A stretch of DNA of 49,756 nt from contig JAUCBJ010008240.1 in NCBI GenBank assembly GCA_032718475.1, positions 1 to 49,756 of the forward strand, written 5' to 3'. The translations under genes were made by a program, and so were the position numbers. Within the stretch, counting starts at the first letter, position 1. Every line of letters begins with the position of its first letter. This DNA comes from Nemertoderma westbladi (lineage: Eukaryota; Xenacoelomorpha; Nemertodermatida; Nemertodermatidae). This document shows positions 21,703-31,900 of the stretch, one piece after another. The notes below the pieces were generated by a model, which was not told where the DNA came from, did no database searches, and was given only the letters and a program-made list of their open reading frames with translations.

Positions 21703-22459
21703 CTAAACTCCCAAAAGAACCCAATAAAACCCAAAAGAACCCAAACTGATCCAAAAGAACCACCCAATAGAACCCAAAAACACCCGAGATCCCAATAGAA
21801 CCTAAATTTGTTATAAACATTAGATTTTACCTCCAAATCTGCTGCAGATGTCCTTTTGCGCAGATTTTCTGCCACTTGTGCTAGAATCTATTTTTCGAAT
21901 TAACTAATCTGACTCTAACCCGACCTAATAGAATACTGACATTCAAATGTAAGTTACAAACAAAGTAAGTTACTTGCAGCGTTGCAGGGCCTCTTCTACG
22001 TATACAGTAGGATTAGGGGCCGCGGCTTGGAGGGTGCATCTAAATCTGAAAATAACCGATGAGTAATCGGAAAGTATTATTCCATAAAAAAGTAATTCAG
22101 ACATTTCGCCATCTAGCTGCAGACTGTTGAAATGATGGTGTCTAAAGTCTCTAAAATGTCGAAACTTTTGCTCTTATTGATGCCTGCTACTTTTCAATTC
22201 GACAGCTCTAAATCCGACAAAGTTGGATCCCCGGCCACTCCACTAACATAGTCAGTTCGTAGAGGTTCTGCAAACTTCGTGGCTCGCCCCACATAAGACA
22301 AGAGTGAAAACAAATAACTCAAATTAAACATCAGGCTACGCTACCTTATACTAAATCAGTCAGTCTCGAGAAATACGAGATTTCGGTTTGGATACATATT
22401 GGTTATATAGTAGGCTTATATAGTAGCTTATATAGGTATATATATATATTAGGCCTTGT

Positions 22460-22690
22460 GTAGATTTTCCAACCAAAAACAATACACGTTTTCTTTAGCA
22501 ATACAGGGGAAGGAGCAGGTTACAAAGGCGGGCTTTTCTAACCAAAACAATAAACGTTTTCTTTAGCAATACAGAGAAGGGAGCAGGTTACAAAGCCGGG
22601 CTTTTCTAACCAAAACAATAAACGTTTTCTTTAGCAATACAGGGAAAGGAGCAGGTTGCAGGGGCGGGCTTTTCTAACCAAAACAATAAA
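22460..22690. repeat. ~65-bp tandem repeat, 3.5 copies
   Basis: Units of TTTTCTAACCAAAACAATAA ACGTTTTCTTTAGCAATACA GGGAAAGGAGCAGGTTACAA AGGCGGGC. Pieces of this unit (GCAGGTTACA, AACCAAAACAATAAAC) also occur singly at 24770, 25703, 42939 and, inverted, at 2146 and 49690-49734, so it is part of a dispersed family. Confidence 0.75.
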
Positions 22691-22702
22691 CTTTTCCAAA
22701 GG

Positions 22703-22741
22703 CGGGGAGGCTCAGTTGGCTGAGCGCCTGGCCTGCAAAGG
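22703..22741 (+). repeat. tRNA-like 5' half (possible SINE head)
   Basis: GGGGAGGCTCAGTTGGCTGA GCGCCTGGCCTGCAAAGG resembles acceptor start, D-arm/A box and anticodon arm of a tRNA, then breaks into T-rich DNA. No B box (GGTTCGANTCC) follows, so it is a fragment and not a working tRNA gene. Confidence 0.4.
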
Positions 22742-22950
22742 TTTTTTAAAATTGACTACAGTACTAAAATTCTGAAATTATTAGTAAATTGATTTTTTAG
22801 TAAATAAATAATAGCGATAGTAAATTTCACAGTATCAGTAGGCCTACGTATTGCAGTTCCGCAATATTATTCTTTCTTGGGTTTAGGCATTATCTTTACA
22901 CCACTCTTTCCTTATACTGATACTGGTAATGATGTAATACTGGTAGTGGT

Positions 22951-22967
22951 GGGGGGGGGGGGGGGGG
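22951..22967. repeat. Poly-G tract
   Basis: A run of 17 G in AT-rich DNA. Other runs of this type lie at 2653-2672, 26275-26295 (as C), 38792-38820 (nearly pure) and 43700-43712. Confidence 0.9.
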
Positions 22968-23628
22968 TGTCGTAGAAGGCCGCGCGAGGTAGTAGTGGAC
23001 CTAATCCAATCCATGGTGGAACCCTTTCAGGTCAAATGGAAATAAGTGACCCTGATCCAGGGCTGTTTATTAGACAGTGCAAGAATCTAAGTCATTAGCG
23101 TTCATCAAAGCTGCCGTCGCTATACACTAAAGCGTGAGAGGGGCCTTGTAAGAATTGTGGGAGGAGTGAGGCGGCGTCTGCAGTTCGTGCTCCTCCAGAA
23201 GAGTTCACTGTGCCTTCTTGGCGGCCAGCGATCAAGGCACACCCTGGGATCGTCGATGGAGAACTGACATGCGCCGATAGGACATTGCAACTATAGGGGA
23301 TACATACAGCAATTAGAAATTAGCTAACAAACTATTGTTCTTAAAATTGTTGAATTCATTTGTATTGTGTTATAATTTATGCTATAAATATTCAATGATT
23401 TTATGCTATGATATTTTTGAATACAGTCAAGTTAAACAAATCTGACATAACAAATTGCTTTATACACATATATTTGGTTCTTTTGATTGTTTTTGTTTTT
23501 TTGGGTTCTTTTGGGTTATATTGGGTTCCATTGGGTTCTATTTGGTTTTTTTTGGGTTCTTTTGGGAGTTTAGTACGACCCAAACTAACTACGGTCATAT
23601 ATCCTTAGTTAGCACGATTGGGAATTGG

Positions 23629-24607
23629 TACACCTTGGGTAACCATAGTTTGACAAATTCTTTCCATGTGATAATGGCTTTTATCATGAGGTTTTTTTCT
23701 ATAACAAATATTTTACCTTGGTAGCTAATGATTTTGATTTTGTGTTAGCTAGTACTTTTTTTAGCTTGTGAAAAAAATTAAATTTGAAAATTTTTTTATA
23801 CTTTTTTCTTTTGAAAATGGCTATTATCATTAGATTTTTGTTCTAGAACAAATATTTTACCTTCTGTCAGTAAGATAGTAACTAGTAATTTTGATTTTGT
23901 GTTAGCTAGTACTTTTGATAAGATATTAAAAAAATATAACTTATTTAAAACATCAAACACAACTAAGTTTGTTTGTTATAAGTTCTAGATTCAAAATACC
24001 GCAGTTTCTAAGAGATAATACTGTTTATTTAAAATGACAATTATTTTTATAAGGGTTGTATGATGATTCCTGTACTATTTAATGTTTTTTTTCCAAAAAA
24101 TGTTCTAGGAAAAAAAAATGCTTTCTAGAACAAATATATTTCTCAAAATTGATAGCTAACACGTATTCTATAACATTTTTTAAAAAGGTTGAAAAAACTA
24201 TCTAGTATAAAAATTAAATAGTGTGTTCTAGAGAAAAAAAAATGTGTCCTAGAACAAAAATATTTATCAAAATTGATAGCAAACACGTGATATATAACAT
24301 TGATAAAATAGTTGAAAAAACTAGCTTGTATAAAAATGAAAAATTGTGTTCTAGAACAAAAAAATGTTTTCTAGAACAACAATATTTATCAAAATTGATA
24401 GCTAACACGTGATATATAACATTTATAAAATAGTTGAAAAAACTAGCTTGTATAAAAATGAAAAATGGTGTTCTAGAACAAAAAAATGTGTTCTAGAACA
24501 AAATTATTTATCGAAATTGATAGCTAGCACATCTTCGATAACATTTATTAAAAAATAGCAAAAACTAGCTAGTATTTAAAATCTGGTCAATGGGTACCCA
24601 AGGTGTA
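23629..24607. mobile_element. TA-flanked foldback/MITE element, TIR CACCTTGGGTAACCAT
   Basis: TA-CACCTTGGGTAACCATAG at the left; ATGGGTACCCAAGGTG-TA at the right. The interior carries internal direct repeats (TTTATCAAAATTGATAGC and ACACGTGATATATAACAT at about 24260, 24380, with a variant at 24500) and many TTCTAGAAC palindromes. No ORF. Built like the 16490-17298 element but with different ends. Confidence 0.7.
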
Positions 24608-24956
24608 CCAATGCCGTACGACTGTATATGCTTAACCCCCCGTTTCATATGATTAAGAATTTTATTCCGTCATGTTTAGCTGTTTGAAAATATAGAATTG
24701 TTAGCTAAATGGGTACTAAATCAGGTGGATGTTAGCCATCTAAAAGGCCACCTAAAATCTATAAATCGAACCAAAACAATAAACGGAACCCATAGCATAA
24801 GGCATAGTTTCATAATAAGCCACATAACTTAATGAAGTTGTAATTATTTATCAAGCGAAGATTGCCCTGGGCCAAGATGGACGCTGGCGTAGATTGCTGC
24901 GTACGATTACAATAGCTAGGCCTATTACTGTAATAATATTATTGTAATAAAACCAG

Positions 24957-26240
24957 GGGCGGTATTCATAAATGTGACTAACTAGGAACTTAGTCCTAGT
25001 CACAACAAGTTAGTAAGTGCTTGTACTAATTCGGCATTCAGAGAAGTTGGTGCGACTTATTACTAACGTATTTAGTACTAGTTGTTGCTAAACTCGTATT
25101 CATAGAACTTAGTCTTACTTAAGTTAGTATTAGCTGTAACTTAAATTTCTAGTCACATGAAGATGTGACTAAGTTGGTAAGAAAGCGTACTTATTCTATG
25201 TTGGCCTTCATACAAACAGTATGGTTATTATGTTACTGACGACTCCGGTCACATTATACTCTCTCTTGTTTTTATAGCATTCTCTGTTAATTGCAAATGT
25301 GTTGTTGCAGAGAAACTGTCACATGTAACGACATAAAGCTTTTTGTTTTTTAAACATATATCCGACTTAAATTTCCAAATTTCAGCTTATATTCTTGAAT
25401 GGCGAGATTGCTCCCGAACGGTCCGCTTCCGTTGAAAATGTGTTTCGCTAAAGAATTCTACCATTCGCGAACTTTCGCAAGATAAAAAAGCGGTAGCGTT
25501 CCCACTTCATTATTTTCCTCTCTATTACCAAATGTAAATAATGGTATTCGATAATGGTAGCCAATTGATTTATCGCCTTACTAAAAATATTAATTTTTCA
25601 CTAAAATTTTAACAGGAAATCGCTAAAATATTCAGTTTCCACTAAAATCTATTAATTAACATTAAATCTATTAATTATAAATTATTGCTAAGATGTGGGA
25701 AAGGGCAGGTTACAGTGCCACGTTATTCGAACCTAAATAATGAAGGGATTTTATTACAACAGGCCGTAACAGATTTATTTTTGATGATTCAAAAATATAT
25801 TTTAGTGATAATTAAATTGAGTGGAGGAAATATATATTTGATAACGAAAAAAATTTACTGGAAAACAGGAATTGTTTCAGTGACCAATAAAATTAATGGG
25901 TTTAATGTAGGCTACCAATACTAGTAAAACAGTATACCACTAAACATAGAGACATGCCGGGCATAGCTACCGTCCTTAAGTCAGTAAGTTAAAACTGAAA
26001 TCTTTTCGATAAACATAAGTTAAAGTACCGGCACTGCTAGTAATGGGCTAGAACTAAGTTTAGTAACAGTTTATGAATACTGATATTTTTTAAGGGCTAG
26101 TTGAAACTAAATTAAGTCAATGCTCTTACTAAAGTCAGTTGTTTTTAGTAACAGATAGCTCTTACTAAACATAGTTGCAGCTCTTACTAAAAGCTGTCAC
26201 TAAGTAGCTGTAACTAACACTAACTCTATGAATACCGCCC
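24957..26240. mobile_element. TIR element GGGCGGTATTCATA with 3-bp CAG duplication
   Basis: GGGCGGTATTCATA at 24957-24970 and TATGAATACCGCCC at 26227-26240, with CAG on each side (24954-24956, 26241-26243). Subterminal regions hold short repeats of the type ACTTAGT/TTAGTA/CTTACTAA in both orientations. A 3-bp duplication and GGG-start TIR fit PIF/Harbinger-like MITEs; this is inference. No transposase. The open frame at 25685-25924 has no recognisable product. Confidence 0.7.
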
Positions 26241-26647
26241 CAGAGCCCTTCTTCTCTAAGCCTCTCACCACACGCCCCCCCCCCCCCCCCCCCCCATGGT
26301 GTATAACCGGCGTACCTGTCAATTATATATGATGAAACTTCCGACACAGAGATGCTAAATCTATTAGTACTTTTGCTTTTGATTGCAGTTTATTGCAGCC
26401 TAAATTACTTCCTACAGGACTGCAACTATATTTGTAATACAATTAATATTACAATAGGCATAAAATTCATTTTACAATGTTAATTTACTATGCGTTTTCT
26501 CAGTTAATTCCTTTTTCCATAATCGCCAACTGACTCTTCGAAATTCCTCCTTTGCCTAATACAGATCCAACTTGGCCAACGCAAAAAGTCTTATGGTATT
26601 GTTACTTTAATTATTGTTATTAAATAGGAATTATCTTATCTTTCAAG

Positions 26648-26805
26648 GTATTGCTTTGCGAACTACAGAAACCAGGGCTCAGCGCTCTGAGGCTCCAATG
26701 GCGGAGAGCGATGACGTAGCTGCTATTCTTAGACGACGAATGGCGGTGCAGCAGTCCGACTCCGAGGACGACTACGAAGACGACGACGACGACAGTTGGG
26801 ATTAA
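26648..26805 (+). CDS. WASF: WASF/WAVE last coding exon: second half of WH2, connector and acidic tail
   Basis: The acceptor TTTCAAG ends at 26647. The first two bases (GT) complete a Gly codon with the G at 1209, giving IRKG-IALR, a rejoined WH2 motif. About 52 codons follow. DVAAILRRRMAVQQSDSED matches the family connector pattern (VATILxRRIAVxxSDSED in animal WAVEs). The protein ends in an acidic run, YEDDDDDSWD, with the conserved penultimate Trp that contacts Arp2/3, then TAA at 26803. The basic stretch between WH2 and connector (TTETRAQRSEAPMAES) is short and diverged. An ATG at 26614 lies upstream in the intron and is not the start. I see no clear AATAAA close downstream. Phase, motif continuity and strand all support joining to 630-1209 across a 25.4-kb intron. 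Confidence 0.85.
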
Positions 26806-27718
26806 ACGAACGAGATCGCTCTGAGCAGCTTAAATCAGTTATGCTATATCCACAGTGCGACGTTTATAAAACTAATTTAAACATACATTGTCATAATTAC
26901 GTCATTCATTAATTATTATTTCTATTATTTGGATACTTTGTAGATTAAGGCTGCAAATTGTTGAAATCGTTAATCGTAGATAATTGGTTTAAACTCGCTA
27001 GAGATCAAATTTCCGACACCACTAGAATTTATTACCATTCACTGCCATTTACTAACATGCTCTATTGATGTACAAATCAATTTTCCTTTAGGAAAAGTTT
27101 GATTCCATGTGAATTCGAAACCCTTGATAGTTTATTTAATGCAGACCATGCCTTACCCGATAGTTTATTTAATGCAGACCATGCCTTACCCGATAGTTTA
27201 TTTAATGCAGACCATGCCTTACCCATTCGTATTCGGAGTTGTTCGTCAGATCTCCGACTCCAATTAATAGATCAATAACTAAGTTACTTAGTCGGATGTG
27301 TTGGCCGATTCTGTTTTTAAGAAAGTAGCGAATTCTTATGATTTACTGAGTCAGATTAATCTACACATTTATTTACATATTGCCATTTTATGCTTTAGTC
27401 CTGCGGTTAACGATTTTGGCCTTTGCGATTCATTATAGTTATATTTCCTCTTAATTTCATTATTTATCTATTGTTAATGATTTACTAAATGTAACATAAT
27501 TTGTGCTCGTATGTCTTTATAACGGTACCTTTCGTTGTTTTTATTTCTTAAATATTCTTCCATTGTTCCATCACTCCGCATGGCTGTGATATTGAGTCTC
27601 CCGCGTGATTGATTATTTGCGATCTTATTTTTAGCACTTTGCAACAATTTTTTTCATTATGCATTAATATTAATTTTCTTCTTTAATTTTTATATGTAGG
27701 CCTAGTATGTTTTGTAAC
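26806..27718. other. WASF 3' flank, including a retrotransposon remnant
   Basis: The 3' UTR probably begins at 26806. AT-rich; no canonical AATAAA close to the stop. The only feature identified is the minus-strand LINE fragment at 27122-27263. Confidence 0.4.
27122..27263 (-). pseudogene. LINE ORF fragment with nascent 33-bp tandem triplication
   Basis: Read on the minus strand it gives NWSRRSDEQLRIRMGKAWSA then LNKLS, aligning with SWIRKSGEDLRIRKGKAWAA then LNRLS of family A. The segment GKAWSALNKLS (33 bp, 11 codons) occurs three times in tandem (plus strand about 27128-27226, with GTTTATTTAATGCAGACCAT as marker). It is homologous to the unit of the 9-kb satellite that starts 1.7 kb downstream. 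Confidence 0.8.
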
Positions 27719-28645
27719 CAAGGCGTACTATATACAAGGCCATGCCATCGAGTTAACTGGGGGCGGTGACTGGTGGCAAGATTTTTTTACAACAATTTGA
27801 TATTTTGATATGGGGAGAGTTCTATAAATTGTCATTTGCTGCCATTTGGTCAACGGACGTAATTGAAGCATCCTCGTTAAGTAAGATACTAAACTTTATG
27901 GTAGCTAGTGTTTTAGGTAGGTTTAGCTAGTAATTCCAACACTGATTCCGACAACCTACTTCCCTCTATAAATATTTTGTAGTAGCTAGTTCTTATTACT
28001 ATTTGTATAGAAAATGTTCCAGAAGATGTTAGCTATTCATTTTTAAAAAAAAATATGTTCTAGAACAAATATTTTTTGTTCTAGAACATTTTTTAGAAAA
28101 AAACCTGGATTCTATTTAAAACGCATGGAATCGTTCTAAAACATAAAAAAAATATTGTGAAAAAAAATTTTTGGAAATAAAAATTGTGAAATTTTTTTTA
28201 TTGATTTTAAATACGTTTGAGAACGATTCCTTCCGTTTTAAATAGAATCCAGATTTTTTTCTAAAAAAATGTTCTAGAACAAAAAATATTTGTTCTAGAA
28301 TATAATTAAAAAAAATGAATAGCTAACATCTTCTGGAACATTTTCTATACAAATAGTAATAAGAACTAGCTAATACAAAATATTTATAGAGGGAAGTAGG
28401 ATGTCGGAACCAGTGTCGAAATTACTAGCTAAACCTATCTAAAACATTAGCTACCATAAAATTTTGTATCTTACTTAACGAGGATGCTTAAATTACGTCC
28501 ATTGACCAAATGGCAGCAAATGAAAATTTATAGAACTCTCCCCATATCAAAATATCAAATTGTTGTAAAAAAAATCTTGCCCCCAGTCACCGCCCCCAGT
28601 TAACCCCTATATATATACCTTGCCCCCAGCATATAGTACGCCTTG
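27719..28645. mobile_element. 927-bp foldback palindrome
   Basis: Starts CAAGGCGTACTATAT and ends ATATAGTACGCCTTG. The arms match through nearly their full length (for example GTTAACTGGGGGCGGTGACT against AGTCACCGCCCCCAGTTAAC, and ATTTGATATTTTGATATGGGG against its inverse), with the symmetry centre near 28175. GTTCTAGAAC motifs occur in both arms. A full-length hairpin MITE without coding capacity. Confidence 0.8.
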
Positions 28646-28930
28646 TTTGTAACACAATTTTCCGTGAGTTTACTTATTATGTTATGTTAATCATTTTCGT
28701 TTACATCATCGATATTTTGAGTTAAATGGTAGTCTTCAATGGTGTTCCTAGTCAGAGTTGTGAGTTAATGTTTAAAATTATTGTTAATAATATTAGTTTA
28801 GAGAAACGATAATAAATTATTTAATAGTATATAAGTAGAAAATTTAATTATAAGTCTTCCAACTAACCAACTTTATAATTTTTCATATAATTAGAAAGAT
28901 GATTTGAGGTAATTTCCGTAACATCACTGA

Positions 28931-31900
28931 TTGTTTATTTAATACTGCTGACCATGCCCGTCCACTTCGTCGTCGGAGGACTTCAACAGATCTAGTTCTT
29001 TATTTAATACTGCTGACCATGCCCGTCCACTTCGTCGTCGGAGGTCTTCAACATATCTAGTTGTTTATTTAATATTACTGACCATGCCCCTCCACTACGT
29101 CGTCGGAGGTCTTCAACAGATCTAGTTGTTTATTTAATACTGCTGACCATGCCCTTCCATTTCGTCGTCGGAGGTCTTCAACAGATCTAGTTGTTTATTT
29201 AATACTGCTGACCCTTCCACTTCGTCGTCGGAGGTCTTCAACAGATCTATTTGTTTATTTAATACTGCTGACCATGCCCGTCCGCTTCGTCGTCGGAGGT
29301 CTTCAACAGATCTAGTTGTTTATTTAATACTGCTGACCATGCCCTTCCACTTCGTCGTCGGAGGTCTTCAACAGATCTAGTTGTTTATTTAATACTGCTG
29401 ACCATGCCCGTCCACTTCGTCGTCGGAGGTCTTCAACAGATCTAGTTGTTTATTTAATACTGCTGACCATGCCCGCCCACTTCGTCGTCGGAGGTCTTCA
29501 ACAGATCTAGTTGTTTTTTTAATACTGCTGACCCTTCCACTTCGTCGTCGGAGGTCTTCAACAGATCTAGTTGTTTATTTAATACTGCTGACCATGTCCT
29601 TCCACTTCGTCGTCGGAGGTCTTCAACAGATCTAGTTGTTTATTTAATACTGCTGACCCTTCCACTTCGTCGTCGGAGGTCTTCAACAGATCTAGTTGTT
29701 TATTTAATACTGCTGACCATGTCCTTCCACTTCGTCGTCGGAGGTCTTCAACAGATCTAGTTGTTTATTTAATACTGCTGACCCTTCCACTTCGTCGTCG
29801 GAGGTCTTCAACAGATCTATTTGTTTATTTAATACTGCTGACCATGCCCGTCCACTTTGTCGTCGGAGGTCTTCAACAGATCTAGTTGTTTATTTAATAC
29901 TGCTGACCATGCCCGTCCACTACGTCGTCGGAGGTCTTCAACAGAATCTAGTTGTTTATTTAATACTGCTGACCATGCCCGTCCACTTTGTCGTCGGAGG
30001 TCTTCAACAGATCTATTTGTTTATTTAATACTGCTGACCATGCCCGTCCACTTTGTCGTCGGAGGTCTTCAACAGATCTAGTTGTTTATTTAATACTGCT
30101 GACCATGCCCGTCCACTACGTCGTCGGAGGTCTTCAACAGATCTATTTGTTTATTTAATACTGCTGACCATGCCCGTCCACTTTGTCGTCGGAGGTCTTC
30201 AACAGATCTAGTTGTTTATTTAATACTGCTGACCATGCCCGTCCACTTTGTCGTCGGAGGTCTTCAACAGATCTATTTGTTTATTTAATACTGCTGACCA
30301 TGCCCGTCCACTTTGTCGTCGGAGGTCTTCAACAGATCTAGTTGTTTATTTAATACTGCTGACCATGCCCGTCCACTACGTCGTCGGAGGTCTTCAACAG
30401 AATCTAGTTGTTTATTTAATACTGCTGACCATGTCCTTCCACTTCGTCGTCGGAGGACTTCAACAGATCTAGTTGTTTATTTAATACTGCTGACCATGCC
30501 CGTCCACTTCGTTGTCGGAGGTCTTCAACAGATCTAGTTGTTTATTTAATACTGCTGACCATGCCCGTCCACTTCGTTGTCGGAGATCTTCAACAGATCT
30601 AGTTGTTTATTTAATACTGCTGACCATGCCCTTCCACTTCGTCGTCGGAGGTCTTCAACAGAATCTAGTTGTTTATTTAATACTGCTGACCATGTCCTTC
30701 CACTTCGTCGTCGGAGGACTTCAACAGATCTAGTTGTTTATTTAATACTGCTGACCATGCCCGTCCACTTCGTTGTCGGAGGTCTTCAACAGATCTAGTT
30801 GTTTATTTAATACTGCTGACCATGCCCGTCCACTTCGTTGTCGGAGATCTTCAACAGATCTAGTTGTTTATTTAATACTGCTGACCATGCCCGTCCACTT
30901 CGTTGTCGGAGGTCTTCAACAGATCTAGTTGTTTATTTAATACTGCTGACCATGCCCGTCCACTTCGTTGTCGGAGATCTTCAACAGATCTAGTTGTTTA
31001 TTTAATACTGCTGACCATGCCCTTCCACTTCGTCGTCGGAGGTCTTCAACAGATCTAGTTGTTTATTTAATACTGCTGACCATGCCCTTCCACTTCGTTG
31101 TCGGAGATCTTCAACAGATCTAGTTGTTTATTTAATACTGCTGACCATTCCCTTCCACTTCGTCGTCGGAGGTCTTCAACAGATCTAGTTGTTTATTTAA
31201 TACTGCTGACCATGCCCTTCCACTTCGTCGTCGGAGGTCTTCAACAGATCTAGTTGTTTATTTAATACTGCTGACCATGCCCTTCCACTTCGTCGTCGGA
31301 GGTCTTCAACAGATCTAGTTGTTTTTTTAATACTGCTGACCATTCCCTTCCACTTCGTCGTGGGAGGTCTTCAACAGATCTAGTTGTTTATTTAATACTG
31401 CTGACCATGCCCGTCCACTTCGTCGTCGGAGGTCTTCAACAGATCTAGTTGTTTTTTTAATACTGCTGACCATGTCCTTCCACTTCGTTGTCGGAGATCT
31501 TCAACAGATCTAATTGTTTATTTAATACTGCTGACCATGCCCTTCCACTTCGTCGTCGGAGGTCTTCAACAGATCTAGTTGTTTATTTAATACTGCTGAC
31601 CATGCCCGTCCACTTCGTCGTCGGAGGTCTTCAACAGATCTAGTTGTTTATTTAATACTGCTGACCATGTCCTTCCACTTCGTTGTCGGAGATCTTCAAC
31701 AGATCTAGTTGTTTATTTAATACTGCTGACCATTCCCTTCCACTTCGTCGTGGGAGGTCTTCAACAGATCTAGTTGTTTATTTAATACTGCTGACCATGC
31801 CCGTCCACTTCGTCGTCGGAGGTCTTCAACAGATCTAGTTGTTTTTTTAATACTGCTGACCATTCCCTTCCACTTCGTCGTGGGAGGTCTTCAACAGATC

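Larger units (their letters stand above)
21688..23589. mobile_element. TA-flanked element with inverted (CCCAAAAGAA)n ends
   Basis: Left end TA-GTTAGTAGGGTCCAACTAAA then CTCCCAAAAGAACCC and more AACCCAAAAG-type repeats to about 21808. The right end is the inverse (TTTTGGGTTC repeats from about 23490, GGAGTTTAGTACGACCCAAA then CTAAC-TA, ending 23589). The interior has no ORF; it holds a 65-bp tandem repeat, a tRNA-like fragment and a poly-G tract, probably later additions. A Tc1/mariner-like TA duplication is inferred. Confidence 0.65.
1210..26647 (+). other. 25.4-kb WASF intron hosting an antisense gene and nested repeats
   Basis: It is bounded by GTAAGTTA at 1210 and CTTTCAAG ending at 26647, phase 1. 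It contains an intact antisense SLC6-like gene, four sizeable minisatellites, two retrotransposon copies and at least six inverted-repeat elements. The boundaries are inferred from reading-frame and motif continuity, not from transcript data. Confidence 0.75.

Noticed and set aside
26614-26647. ATG at 26614 as start of a small acidic protein gene
   Set aside because: The codons upstream of 26648 are intronic; phase and WH2/connector motifs join this exon to 630-1209.
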